From Neurospora crassa OR74A (Eukaryota; Ascomycota; Sordariomycetes; Sordariales; Sordariaceae), in the NCBI RefSeq assembly GCF_000182925.2, contig NC_026502.1, positions 3,348,001-3,412,000 of the forward strand: a stretch of DNA of 64,000 nucleotides. Direction: 5' to 3'. This document shows positions 48,626 to 60,473 of the stretch, piece after piece. Position 1 is the first letter of the stretch. Every line of letters starts with the position of its first letter. Position numbers and translations under genes: made by a program. The notes under the pieces are model-generated. The model was not told where the DNA came from. It did not search any database and saw only the letters and a list, made by a program, of their open reading frames with translations.

Positions 48626-50340
48626 CTTGGTGAGGATCACGGTGATGGGAAGTGATGTCTGTTGGAGGTTGAGACTCGAGAGACTGGACCTGTAGCACCC
48701 GTGAGGAAGAAAAAAGCACAAACTGAGGGAACCCAACGAGAGGAAAAGGGAACACAAAGTAAAGGGAAAGGCGAGGGGGAAATAAAGTATACAAACGAAG
48801 GAAGGAAATTAATATCAACAATAGCTCAAGGTCCTACCACCCACCCATTGGCAACTGAGACAGGACCACGTCGGTCAATGCGGTCCCCCCCCGTTGGTGC
48901 GGATCAACATTAGATTGAACATCGAGGAGACGAGCAAGCAAGGACCGTGTGAGGGGGAAGGTTGGTGACCGCCTCGAGGAGACGTTGGATGTCACCCAAG
49001 CACCCCATGAATCTGGGGTAAACTACCACCTTCGAGGTAGCGTACAGTACCTACCTACCAAGCGATCCGATCGCTCAAGTTCCTATAAAACTCCTGGATG
49101 ATATTCATCCCGACCCTCTCTGCTCTCCACCTGCACCACACACACACACCTGCGTTTGTTGGGGTACAGATCACACACACTCTCCGAGACAAAAGGAATG
49201 TGATCTGCACCCGGCAACAAGACTGACTTGCCCATGTAGCAGGCAGGACACTGCCTACACGTCTACACTGCTGTAGGTACATGCTCCATGCTCCTCGGCA
49301 CGTAAAAAAAACGCCCACGAAATGCCAGCCTTTTTTGTGTGACAAGCTCAACTCACCACCATGCAATCAGTAGTCGCATGCCGGCATTCGCATCTCGGTT
49401 CGCAGCAAATGGTTAATATGCAGGCTGTACCTTGATTGGTGGATCTCGGCGCCCTCTTTGCATCTGTGATATATTCCCCGCCAGGCAAGGTCAGCCTGGG
49501 GAGCATGTCGACCAACCTTCCATTCTCGCCGCTACCTTCAAGACATATCGGTGTGATATATCGGGTTGTTGGTGTGGTGTTCCCTAACCCAACCTCCCGG
49601 AATCAGGCGGGTGGGCTTGGTGTTGCCATATGTCTCCAAGCCAAGATAGGTACCTATCATGGAAGACTCTCGGCAAGGAGCAGATCATCGGCCTTGTCTC
49701 GTTGAGATTTTGGTGTTGTTCAGTTGCTTGTTCGTGTCTCGGCTGTTTTCCAGGAGTTGACTTGAAATTAACTCTGCTTCTCTCAGTGTCACACCTTTGC
49801 CTGATATCTAAAATCCGCGAGAGGAACAGTGAACCCAACCTATACTAAACCTCAATGTTGTGTTGTTTACTTTTCTCCAAACATCCCGGGGTAAAATCAC
49901 GGATATGACGTCGTGCGGAAGCGAACCATCAGATGATGGAGTCCGTCTCCAATCCCCATTGGCGCGGCTGTGGCGTCCTGGAGAACCATGCGGGGTCGCC
50001 AGCCGTCTCTTCCCCACCGAATAAGCTCTAGCTTCAGCCATGCCAAGACTTCGAGATCCAGCTCTCCTTGTTCCCCTCATTGTTGCAGTGAATGGTGTTG
50101 TTACAAGGCAGTCTTGAGTGTAGTGCTATACCACATGGATGTGGTCCTGTCAACAGGTTCAGCATGTAAGGGACAAAGCGAGCGTGATACTGTTCAATTC
50201 CAATCTACAATATCGCAGCAAAAGCGCAACTCCCATGTCTTTGAGATACACACGAAACACAACTCAACAAATCATCATCGTCATCATCAACCAACCCTCG
50301 CCGGGCACCACGCCGACATTTCTCATGGCCAACATGCTGT
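48626..50340. other. Intergenic: epimerase upstream region and V-ATPase B 3' flank
   Basis: About 1.7 kb with TACCTACC words near 49040, a short CA run near 49138 and no supported gene. Small frames in both strands look random. Confidence 0.5.
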
Positions 50341-52181
50341 TTATGCGTCAATCAGGTTCTCCTCCTCGGGCGCCGCCGTGTCCCTGGTATCCTTGGTGGT
50401 AGGCTTGTCCTTGCCCTTGCCCTTGCGGTCAGCCGCAGACCTCGAGTAGAACTCGTCGATGATCTTCTTGGGGATACGGTTGAGCATGTCCTTGCGGTAG
50501 ATCCGGAGCAAGCTCCACGCAAGATCCAGAGACTCAAAGATGGTGCGAGACTCGTAAGGACCCTGGGCAATGAACGAGCGCTCAAACTTGTCCAAGAACT
50601 CGAGAGAAAGCTTGTCCTCGTTCGACAGGGCCTCCTCACCAACCACAGCCTTCATGGCCGCGGCATCACGACCAATGGCGTACTTGGCGTACAGCTGGTT
50701 CGACACATCACCGTGATCCTTGCGGGTCATGCCCTCACCAATGGCCGACTTCATCAGACGCGAGAGAGAGGGCAGCACGTTGATGGGAGGGTAGATACCA
50801 CGGTTGTGGAGACCTCGGTCGACGAAAATCTGACCCTCGGTAATGTAGCCCGTCAAATCGGGAATGGGATGGGTAATATCGTCGTTGGGCATTGTGAGAA
50901 TGGGAATTTGCGTGATAGAACCGTTGCGGCCAGCCACACGACCGGCACGCTCGTAAATGGTCGACAAATCTGTGTACATGTAACCCGGGAAACCACGACG
51001 ACCGGGTACTTCTTCGCGAGCAGCCGAGACCTCACGAAGAGCATCGCAGTATGACGAGAGATCGGTAAGGATGACCAGGACGTGCTTCTCGAGCTGGTAG
51101 GCGTAGTACTCGGCCGTCGTGAGGGCGAGACGGGGGGTGATGATACGCTCGATGGTCGGGTCGTTGGCAAGGTTGAGGAAGAGGGTGGTGCGGCCCAAAC
51201 TGCCGTTCTCCTCGAAATCGCGCGTGAAGAAACGGGCGGTTTCCAAGTTGACACCCATGGCACCAAAGACAATCGAAAAGTTCTCTTCGTGACCATCGTG
51301 CACACCCTTATTCGTAATACCTTGGCGCTGGACGAGACCGGCCTGTCGGCAAATCTGGGCAGCAATTTCATTGTGAGGCAGACCGGCGGCCGAGAAGATG
51401 GGAATCTTTTGACCACGAGCGATGGAGTTCATGGTGTCGATGGCAGAGATACCCGTCGAGATCATTTCTTGAGGGTATTCCTATGTCTTGTCAGCACAAT
51501 GTCCCCGGCCTTGGCAATTCAGCAACCAAGGTACTTACTCTGGCGTAGGGGTTAATAGGACTGCCGTTGATGTCGAGATATTCCTCGGCCAACACCTTGG
51601 GACCCTTGTCGATCGCCCTGCCGGAACCATCAAAGATACGGCCCAACATGTCCTCTGATACACCAAGCTTCAAGCTTTCGCCGGTGAACTCGACTTTGGT
51701 CTGTTGTTCCTGGTCAGTTTCTTGTTCGCTAGTCCCGTGTGGATATCTGCCTCACCTTCTTCACATCGATGCCGGAAGTACCCTCGAAGACCTGTTCATG
51801 ATATCAGCGCATTGTTCGCGTGTCTGCCAACTTGTGTCGCGGTTATCTACCTGGACGACGGCGCGGTTTCCTGTAGAGCATCATGGCTGTCAGCTGTTGA
51901 TCAGAGAGAAGCACAAGAGATATGGCGAGAGGGAAACACACCTCGCGCCTCCAAAACCTGACCGGAGCGTTGCGTTCCATCGGGGAGGGTCAATGTGACG
52001 ATTTCGTTGTATCTAGGGAATTTGACCTGCGGCCGTTGTTAGACATGCCCATGGCGGCGGAGAGAAGTGGTGGTTGACCAACATTGTCGAGGATGACGAG
52101 AGGGCCGTTGACACCACCAACGGTGTTGTAGCGGATTCTAGGCGTCACGTTGTATGACGACGGTACCCGGGGGTCGGCCAT
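50341..52181 (-). CDS. vma-2: V-type H+-ATPase subunit B
   Basis: Subunit B of the vacuolar proton pump's V1 sector. It forms the A3B3 hexamer and carries the non-catalytic nucleotide sites. Six exons: 52181-52083, 52026-51942, 51870-51851 (20 bases), 51791-51756 (36 bases), 51700-51539 and 51480-50341. Introns use gttggt, gtgtgt, gtagat, gtgagg and gtaagt donors and AG acceptors with phases that join perfectly. The 513-residue product begins [20 protein letters not shown] and has the beta-barrel, [26 protein letters not shown] (in place of a catalytic P-loop) and the ATPase alpha/beta signature [10 protein letters not shown]. The C-terminal tail is Lys/Thr/Glu-rich. Length and text agree with fungal B subunits. 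It shares an 870-base divergent promoter region with Cwc27. Confidence 0.98.
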
Positions 52182-53054
52182 TGTGGAAGAGTGCGGACGT
52201 CGGTACTAGTCAAGACCTCGAGGCCAGCTCAGGATAAAGATCGGATTCTATGCTGAATGCAATGGAGGAGACGGACGGAATGAGGTTGGCGGATGGAGAT
52301 GGGAGCCAAGGTAGCGTAACATGTATGTTGGTGTCTCGAAGTTGCAACGCAACCAACCTAAGTGGAAGCTCCGAGTCCCCGTCCTCGGCCTGGCCTGGAC
52401 TGGACTGGACTGGACTGATAGGCTGATGAGGCCGCTGGCTGACAAGTGACAACGCGAAGCGCCCACTCCAGGCCAAGTTCCTGCCCTCCAACTGCGCTGC
52501 GGTGCCCTGTAGTGTATAGCGGGCAGGTCCTGGCTGGCAGGCACAGCGGCAGGCAGGCAGGTACCTCTAGGTAGCGGGCCGGGCACTCGCAAGGTACAGT
52601 GACAGCCAGGGCAGCCCCGCATCCGTCATCCGCAGGGACAGTAGGTGCTTCCACTCGCTTTCTGGTGGGCAGTCAGTTCCTTACAAAGGGTCTGTCTGGC
52701 TGTCCAAACACTCACTCCAGCTCCCCCGCTCGAAACATTCGTTCGTTGCACCGCCACACCTTCCACAAAACCTCCAACCTCCCTTCGCGTCCAACTGCGA
52801 TCGTCTAGTCGTTTAAGCTGAGGCTGAACTGCATCCAGCAAAGAGTTCCACCCACACTCTCATTCAGTTCAGTTTGCACCACTATGAACTGAACTTCAGT
52901 TGCCTTGACCACGCAAGCACTTGCCGCGTCGTCGCCAAAACACCACTCTTTTGCCGAAACTCCAGTTTCAAAACACCCCAATCGCATGCGCCGGCCGCAA
53001 AATAACATAACCGCGTAATCACACACCGAGCCAAGCGCGGCAAACCCCATCAAC
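52182..53054. promoter_or_regulatory. Divergent promoter region, vma-2 / cwc27
   Basis: 873 bases between two start codons. It contains about four TGGAC units near 52394-52413, GCAGGCAGG repeats near 52550 and the shared 18-base word at 52559-52576. No named factor site is certain. Confidence 0.55.
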
Positions 53055-54680
53055 ATGTCGGCCATCTACAACCTCGAGCCGCAACCGACGGCATCTGCGA
53101 TTATTCACACAACACAGGGCGAGATTGCCGTCGAGTTATTCGCGAAGCAAACACCATTGACATGCCGAAACTTCCTGCAGCTTGCACTCGACGGTTACTA
53201 CGACAACACCATCTTCCACCGCCTGATCCCTGGTTTTATCGTTCAAGGTGGTGATCCCAGCGGCACCGGTCATGGAGGAGAGTCGATCTACGATAATGGC
53301 GCGCTCAGCGGTGACCTCGACCCATGGCCGATGGACCAGAGAAGGGGAAAGAATGCGGGACCTCATGGCGTCAACTTCAAGGACGAGTTCCACTCGCGTC
53401 TCAAGTTCAACCGCAGAGGTCTCTTGGGTATGGCGAACGAAGGGGCACCAGACACCAACAGCAGTCAGTTCTTCTTTACGCTCGGCAAAGCGGACGAGCT
53501 GACGGGGAAAAATACCATGTTCGGTCGAGTGGCCGGCGACACGATTTACAACTTGGCAAAGATCGGAGAGGCCGAGGTGGAAGAGGGCGGTGAGCGGCCC
53601 CTATATCCCATCAAGATCACGCGTATCGAGATCCTCATCAACCCCTTCGATGACATGCAGAAGAGGGAGAAGAAACCCAGACCACAGCAAATTTCTAGGC
53701 CCACTCCCGCCGAGAAGAAGCAGAAGAAGAGGAAAGGCGGCAAGCAGCTACTCAGCTTTGGCGACGAGGTTGGTGATGAGGATGGAGAAGAGCTTCCTCT
53801 TCCCAAGAAACCCAAGTTTGATACCAGGATCGTGGCGGATCTTGACCAAGACGATTCAAGCAAGCAAAGCGCCTCGAAAAAGTCATCTGCCAAAAGGGAC
53901 GCCAAACCAGTGGCAAACGATGTACCAAAACGGGAAGAAAAGCCAGAGCCAAAACCAGTAAAGGAAAGCAGGAGGAGTCCAAGCCCACAGCCGGTTGCTC
54001 AGAAGAAAGAGCAGCCGCCCAAGAAGCACTACAGCGAGCATTCGAGCCCAGAACCTGAAGAACCCAAGAAGAAGTCCCTCCTTGAAAAGACGAATGAAGA
54101 GATCGCGGCACTCAAAGCGTCAATGAAAAGGACGATCCATTCAGAGCCAGTAAAGCAGGAGAAGAAGAAGTCGGCTCTGGAGCAACTGATACCGGATACA
54201 GCCATCCGCGGGAGAAAGCGCCGGCCAGGTGCAAGTAGCAATCCCACCCGGGAAGAGCAAGAGGCTTTGGACCTGCTCAAGTCTTTCAAGGCAAAGATTG
54301 AGACGGCTCCACCAGAGAAGAATGCGGCCCAGCCCGCGGTGAATCCAGATGTAGAGGATGGCGAACAAGACGGTCAAGCAGACGAGGAAAAAGTGTGCGA
54401 TCTTCACTTTATTGCTAACTGTCAAAGCTGCAAGGCCTGGGACAAGGTGGAGGACAATGAGGATAGCGGTGATGAAGGTTGGATGTCTCACAAGTTGAGT
54501 TTTGCTGCTGACAAGCTCGGGAAAGACCTCAGTTACCGGAAGAAGGCGGAGGAAGAGTTGGTGGTTATTGATCCTCTGGCGAAAGCTAGGACGCTCAAAG
54601 AGGAGAAGAAGGCCACGCGAGATGCCAAGACGGGAGGCTCTTCAAGAGCTTGGGACCGGGGAAGACGGGACCGACACTGA
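53055..54680 (+). CDS. cwc27: Cwc27-type spliceosomal cyclophilin
   Basis: Cyclophilin-domain protein associated with the activated spliceosome. Single exon, 541 residues. Residues about 10-180 are the cyclophilin fold: FHRLIPGFIVQGGDPSGTG supplies the Arg, Phe and Gln of the active site, and MANEGAPDTNSSQFFFTL the second strand pair. The tryptophan that binds cyclosporin in CypA is replaced, since the aligned site reads KADELTGKNTMFGRV with Glu. That is known for Cwc27 and fits a scaffold with little isomerase activity. The remaining about 360 residues are Lys/Glu/Pro-rich. They include LLSFGDEV, a long charged helix and, near the C-terminus, a Cys/His-containing CDLHFIANCQSCKAW motif followed by the conserved GWMSHKLSFAADKLGKD segment. 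Confidence 0.96.
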   Translation: MSAIYNLEPQPTASAIIHTTQGEIAVELFAKQTPLTCRNFLQLALDGYYDNTIFHRLIPGFIVQGGDPSGTGHGGESIYDNGALSGDLDPWPMDQRRGKNAGPHGVNFKDEFHSRLKFNRRGLLGMANEGAPDTNSSQFFFTLGKADELTGKNTMFGRVAGDTIYNLAKIGEAEVEEGGERPLYPIKITRIEILINPFDDMQKREKKPRPQQISRPTPAEKKQKKRKGGKQLLSFGDEVGDEDGEELPLPKKPKFDTRIVADLDQDDSSKQSASKKSSAKRDAKPVANDVPKREEKPEPKPVKESRRSPSPQPVAQKKEQPPKKHYSEHSSPEPEEPKKKSLLEKTNEEIAALKASMKRTIHSEPVKQEKKKSALEQLIPDTAIRGRKRRPGASSNPTREEQEALDLLKSFKAKIETAPPEKNAAQPAVNPDVEDGEQDGQADEEKVCDLHFIANCQSCKAWDKVEDNEDSGDEGWMSHKLSFAADKLGKDLSYRKKAEEELVVIDPLAKARTLKEEKKATRDAKTGGSSRAWDRGRRDRH

Positions 54681-57600
54681 TTTACCGGATAAGTTGCCCC
54701 CGTGCTTGGTGTCTTTGTTGGTTCTGTCATATTCCATATTGCTATCTGTAGCGCAAGAACGGTGTGATGAAAGTGTGCGTATGTACGTCTAGTTTGTAGA
54801 ATAGTAGCCAACCCAAATGATACCCTCAACGTTTCTCAAAGACTTTGACCACTCGCACTTGACGGCATTCATTCCGAAGGTGTCAAACCTTTCCCATGAA
54901 AAGATAAGCTTATGTACCCCGTACCCACCAACTGCCACGGTTCAAGAGCCATTGGGTGACGTTGCTGAGGCTTGAGCTAGTGCATTTTTGTTGGCTGCCG
55001 AAAATGCACTAACAAACACTAACAGTTACATGGCCCGATATATCAACCGTCTGGAAGGACACCTTGTTCCATACCCTTGGGAAGCCCCTCCGCTCTCAAC
55101 TCCATCGCCAAAGACGTGAAGAGAAGATGAAAGAAGGGGAAAAGAAGAAAACGGCCATGGGGATCCATATCGTGCTCATGCAAAAAGTATCCTGTAGATG
55201 CTCGTGGAAAGGTTCCATGGAGAAAAGGCCGGGGTGCCAAGACCTGACGATAGGGTCAAGTACATGACCATGCCGGCAAGCCCTTGACAACAACCCGTGT
55301 TTGGATTGGACGGCTGGGCCTGCTGGGCTTCCACTTGTTACTTGCCCATTACTGCTTCCTCGATTCACAGGCCCAAAGCTCGATTCACAGGCAGCTGTGC
55401 AATCCAAGGCTTTGTCCGAGCTCCTCATGCTAGCTCGTCTAAGTGACATGGCCGAAGAAAGAAACCCCGAGCCATTATGCTGCACCTCCGGTCATTGGCA
55501 TGAACCACCACGGCCACTTGCTTTGACAATTGTCATTGATGAAGCTGAGATTGGAGTTATCAGATTGACCAAGTAGCTAGGTAACTGAGTCCGTCTAATA
55601 GTCATGGACACATCTCATTGTGAAGACAATACAAAACAAGACAACAAGTGTCGGTGGTAACTAATGGGTTTCCGTTCGGATAGGTAGCTTTTGGTAGGTG
55701 ATACATCACAGCCGGGAAACATGCTCCTAGCGGATCTCGTCCCGGAGCAGGTCCCGCGCTCGCTTGTCTCCCTGGCAGGTAGGTAACGTATCCTGTGCGT
55801 CGGTGTCGGTGTTGATGTCGGTGTCGGGTCGGGCTTTTCACGGACAAGGGAAACAATTTTTTTTTCTGCTGGTGAGAACCTCAAAGGTCACGGCAAAAAG
55901 GGACCCGCCAAGAAAGCGACGCCGGAGCAATTGGCACGGATAGACCCCACGTTTAGAGTGGCATTTCCCTTATCTCCCAGACCAGTGATTGGCCGGACAG
56001 TGCTAACAGCTGCCATCGATCGAGCGATCAGTGAAATCGTTTCACCAAAGTGGAAGCTGCCCGGCGCTGGACTTGGGCTCGGCTGGAGCATTGGGTGCGG
56101 ATGCTACCATACCGTGCTACAGTAGCCCAGAGTTCACACCATTCCAGCGCACCTGCCGCCGCCATCACGCTGTTGCATGCTCCGCCGAACGATCCAATCT
56201 CGAGAGACGACACACATCATCACTAACTAAGTAACAAACAACCAACGGCAGGCCGGCTTCTCCAACCTCAGGTCGGTCTTTCTCGTTCGTCATACAAAGT
56301 CCCCAGACCCCCGACGACGGATTACGGACGGACTCGGAATCGCCGAACGAACCTCGCTCACATCAGCTTCCACTCTGTCGAGTTGCTTGCTTGCTTGCTT
56401 GCTGCCCGTACCACTCCGCGGCTTTTCGCTGTCTTGCGTTCACTACCGCGACAACAACAACCACCACCACCACTGCCGCCTCGAGCCAACGTCCGATCCC
56501 CTTTCCGGACCATCCCTCCACTACCCCCGTCCACGGACACGGCCATCCAGCGTCCCGCCCGCTACCGCGATTCCGCGGTTTGCATTACTCGAGCATTTTC
56601 AAAACGCCCAGCTCCGGGATCCGATCCCCCACGACCTCTTCCCCGCCCAGCTTTGGCCGGCCGAAGACAGGACACGGACCAAATCATCTGAAGAAGGGAT
56701 CATTGCGCGACTGGGGACCAGAGAGAGAGAGATTGTGTGAGAGAGACATTGACAGGATACAAGGCGGGACGACAAGAGTCTTTATTTGGTGGTGTTCAGT
56801 TGGGTAACTGAAAAACAACACAGACAAGGTTGGCTGTTGTCGTTGAAGCCAGCGCCTGAAATTACAAGCCAATAAAAAAAAAATCAGAAAAACAAAAAAA
56901 AAACCAAAAATCCAACAAATCATCAAAAGTCTCCAGCGAGGACCTCGACAACAAGAAACAAGACCCGCGCGCATTGGACCATTGTACTGTCTACGCCTGC
57001 AGTGCTGCTCTGTCAGAAACAATCGCCAATTATCCCAGGCCATTTCCTGCACTCCGGTGGGGGCTTGAAAGAGAATCGACGTGCGACAAACAGCCTCCTT
57101 CACGGCGTCCTTGTCGGTCGTCAACCACCACTTCTGATCGTTACTAGACGCAGATTCGCTTACACTTTCGCCCTTCCCCCCTCCCAGAAAGAGGCTGAGA
57201 GTCTTTGGTATCCTTTGATCGCGACATCTCAAAACCACTGCAGGGTATATAACGCCCGCATCGTTCTGTGTGCTTCCCTAGGACCAACAATCTCCAATCT
57301 CTTCTTATCCTTCTCCAGTCTGAGCAGGACCCCTTAACACTCCGCTTCCCCGCGATCGTATCTGTTGGTCTGGTTTTCCTGTCGATACCCACGATACGTA
57401 CAACTTTTGGACAGTATCGCCCAGCTTGTACGCCCAATATCACGAGAGACCAGACCAATATCCTACATCGACAAGTCACTAGTAGGCAGCCCCATCGTCT
57501 ACCGCGCCTTTCGACATCAACTGTTTTTGCGCCGTAGTGGCTTTCCTAGTAAACCGTCTCGTCGTACCATCTCGAGCGCATGCTTCCGTCTTACGCCGCC
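54681..57600. other. Intergenic and probable long 5' leader of HSF
   Basis: About 2.9 kb. Overlapping frames at 56380-56810 arise from CTTG and CAACAACCACC repeats. CTTG is repeated just before 56403. A-rich stretches lie at 56874-56910. The last kilobase probably includes the HSF promoter and leader, with several upstream ATGs. No separate gene supported. Confidence 0.5.
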
Positions 57601-60044
57601 ATGTCTTCTCCTAACCCGAGAAAGAGACCGGCCCCGGGCGCCTCGCCTGTTGTGCCCCTTCCTCTTCAGCAGATGCCGCAACAGTTCACTCCCGGCCCAG
57701 CGGATCAGGTGTTCCGGTGGAATAATCCCCCAGACGCAGCAGCGGCACCTCTCAACTCGTTTGGAATGATCTCCACGCAAGCACCGTTTCCGCAGCCTAT
57801 TCCAGCACCTTCCACTGCCCTCGCGCGGCGCCCGCCAAGTCGGGCCCTTGTCACCACCAATCAGTTCAACGGGACGACCGACACCTGGGCCTCATTTAGT
57901 GACGATGCTGCCTATCCCCTGGGGCATAACGTGCCTCCAATGGATGAGCACGACAACATTGAGCGCCTCGAAGAGATGGCGCAGCGTGCCAAGCGGGAAG
58001 CGCAGGCCAAGAGAAAGCAGATCCCGCCTTTTGTCCAGAAACTGAGCAGGTGTGTTTGTTATTACCCTAACCCATGTGATTCAAGAGTATATATACACAG
58101 ACAGTATACTGACCTTGTTATGTGCTCAGCTTCTTGGATGAGTCTAGGAACACGGACCTCATCCGCTGGTCTGATAAGGGTGACTCTTTCATCGTCCTTG
58201 ATGAAGATGAGTTCGCCAAGACCCTCATCCCGGAGCTCTTCAAACATAATAACTATGCCTCGTTTGTGCGGCAACTCAACATGTATGGTTTCCACAAGCG
58301 AGTAGGCCTTTCGGATAACTCGATGAAGGCATCTGAAAGGAAGAACAAAAGCCCAAGCGAATATTACAATCCTTACTTTAGGCGTGGTCACCCCAACCTT
58401 CTGTGGCTGATCAATAAACCCAAGAGTGGAGGAAAGGGAAACAAGCCAAACAAAACCACGCCCAAGGCCGAGGGAGAGGCGGACAGCGAGGAGGATGCCG
58501 GTGGCGAAGACCCATACGCTGGTCAGAACTACTCGTCAGCCCAAGTCGGACGTGGTTCTTCGGGTGCTGGTGAGGTTGGCCCGTTACACAAGAAGGACCT
58601 GGTAGCAGTCAAGTCTCAACTAGATCGGCTACAACAGCAACAGGTTGCCATCTCCAGCTTGCTACAAAAGATTCGAGCTGAACATACGACCTTATTCCAG
58701 CAGGCCCTCACGTTTCAAAACCAGCATGAACGTCACGAGAATTCGATCAACGCCATTCTTAACTTTCTTGCTAACGTGTTTCGAAAGTCGCTGGAGGAGC
58801 AAGGAGGGACGCAGAGCGTGCAGGATCTCTTGGCAAGCATCATCCCTAACGCTCAGGTTCACAATCAGAATCAAATGCCCCAGGCAAATGTGGTCGACCT
58901 CGGCGGCTTCGTCAACCATCAAGTCCACAACAATACGTCCATGGGAACACCGAAGCGTCAACAGCGTCTCCTGCCCCCTATCCCCCAGCAGGGTGTAGCC
59001 AAGGTGCACTCGCTTGCCTCATCAGCCTCTCCTGCCCCAGTCCATCCCCAATATCAAGCGCAGCAGATGGGCTCCGTCACAGAACTCTTCGACACAACGC
59101 CGGGAGACAGCCCATCTTCCACATTCATGAAGAACAAGCTACAAAACAACCCTCAGGAGGGGATGATGAAGCTCATTCAGGACACGAATGCTGTGAGCGC
59201 CTCCGGAGGTGTTGATCTACCAGATATGGCGACCAAGACGCATGTGAATGCCCTAAGCAACGACCAGCGCAACAAAATGCTCAGCATCATGGCCGGAAAC
59301 CTTCCCTCGACTAACGGTTCGTCACCGGCCCCAAGCCCTACAGTACCTGCCGTGCCTACCCCAACAGCGACGATGCCGCCAGTTTCCACCATCCCCACGG
59401 TACCTGTTACCACTGCTGCTGCTCCCCCTACCCCTGTCGTCCCCAACCACGCTGCACCGAACGCGCTTTCTCCTGCCCTCGGCTCCATGCCGCCGCCGCC
59501 ACCATTCCCCAGCTACTCCCACGAGGAGCTGGACGCCCTTCAACGGCTCCAGGAGGAACAAGCCAGCCAGATCGATCGGCTTACGAGCTTGCTCGGTCCG
59601 TTGAGTCCCTCCGGTCGCATCCCCGGTATCGACGAACACGGCAACCCTAACAGCGCCGCCGGGTACTTTGACAGCACTGACATTGAGCAATACCTCAACG
59701 ACAACGCCTTTTCCGATCCTGCTTACGAATTTTCCGGGCTACCCGGCGCCAACGGAACCGGCGACGGCGCTAGCGACTTCAACTTCAATCTCGACGACGG
59801 CTTCGATCTGACGAACCCTACACACACCGGCGCCACTCCCACTCCGAACGGTGGTACTGCCACAACAGCCGGCACCTCCAACACTGGCGGCCTCTCCGTT
59901 CCCGGCGGCGGGTTCGACTCGGGAAGGATATTCGAGCACAACTCCCCTGTCAACACCCCCTCCCCCTCGGCTGCAACGGAGGAGATCAGCAAGAACGATT
60001 TGGAAAGCCCTGAGCGCGATCCGAAGAGGCGGAGGAAGGGCTAG
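57601..60044 (+). CDS. hsf1: Heat shock transcription factor (HSF1-type)
   Basis: Trimeric heat-shock factor that binds inverted nGAAn repeats and activates chaperone genes. Two exons, 57601-58049 and 58130-60044, give 787 residues. The intron runs gtgtgt to ctcag and falls inside the DNA-binding domain. The HSF domain is about residues 141-247: IPPFVQKLSSFLDE, the HSF signature LFKHNNYASFVRQLNMYG (about 186-203) and RRGHPNLLWLINKP. The coiled-coil oligomerisation region (HR-A/B) is about 303-367. The C-terminal half is Pro/Thr/Gln-rich, as in activation domains, and ends with a basic PKRRRKG. The start is the in-frame MSSPNPRKRP; an ATG-like codon 21 bases upstream is less likely. The same frame remains open beyond the stop (next entry). 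Confidence 0.93.
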
Positions 60045-60473
60045 AATCCCGGAGATCGTAACTCTTCTTCATCTGTTGCTTCTGTCGCTTCCTATGCTCC
60101 TCCTTCTTCTTCTTCTTCCCACCATCGCCAGCCTCCTTCTATTTTGTCTCCTTCTCCATTGAGGAATTCTCATCCGCCTCGTCACATTTCTCCGGGAACT
60201 CCTCCTCTTTCTTATCATCAGTCTTATCAACCTCATCACAAACCTCAAACTCAACATCACCAAAACCACAACCACCACCACCACCATCACCAGCAGCAGC
60301 AGCAGCAGCGGAACTCTCTCAGTCCCCCTCAGCAGATGCCGGTGCCTCCTCCTAGGATGGCATCCCCTTCGGACGTGTTTAGAGCAAATCTACCTGGATG
60401 GCCGTATACCAATAATACGCAGACTCAGACGACGCCGGCGTGTCAAGAGCACCAGTCGGGTTTAGAAGATTGA
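60045..60473 (+). other. In-frame open extension after the HSF stop codon
   Basis: Directly after the UAG at 60042-60044 the HSF frame stays open for 142 codons to a TGA at 60471-60473. It encodes Ser/Pro-rich sequence, a His run (six to seven His), a six-Gln run from CAG codons, then MASPSDVFRANLPGW and a tail ending SGLED. It could be translated by readthrough, be the lost end of a longer HSF cut by a C-to-T change (CAG to TAG), or be UTR that is open by chance because it is pyrimidine-rich. Its codons end in T more often than those before the stop, which favours UTR or relaxed constraint. Confidence 0.4.

Noticed and set aside
59949-60044. Intron removing the HSF stop codon
   Set aside because: The only GT..AG pair of suitable length has a poor donor (gtcaac), no branch site and a purine-rich 3' end. 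The segment reads as good coding sequence.
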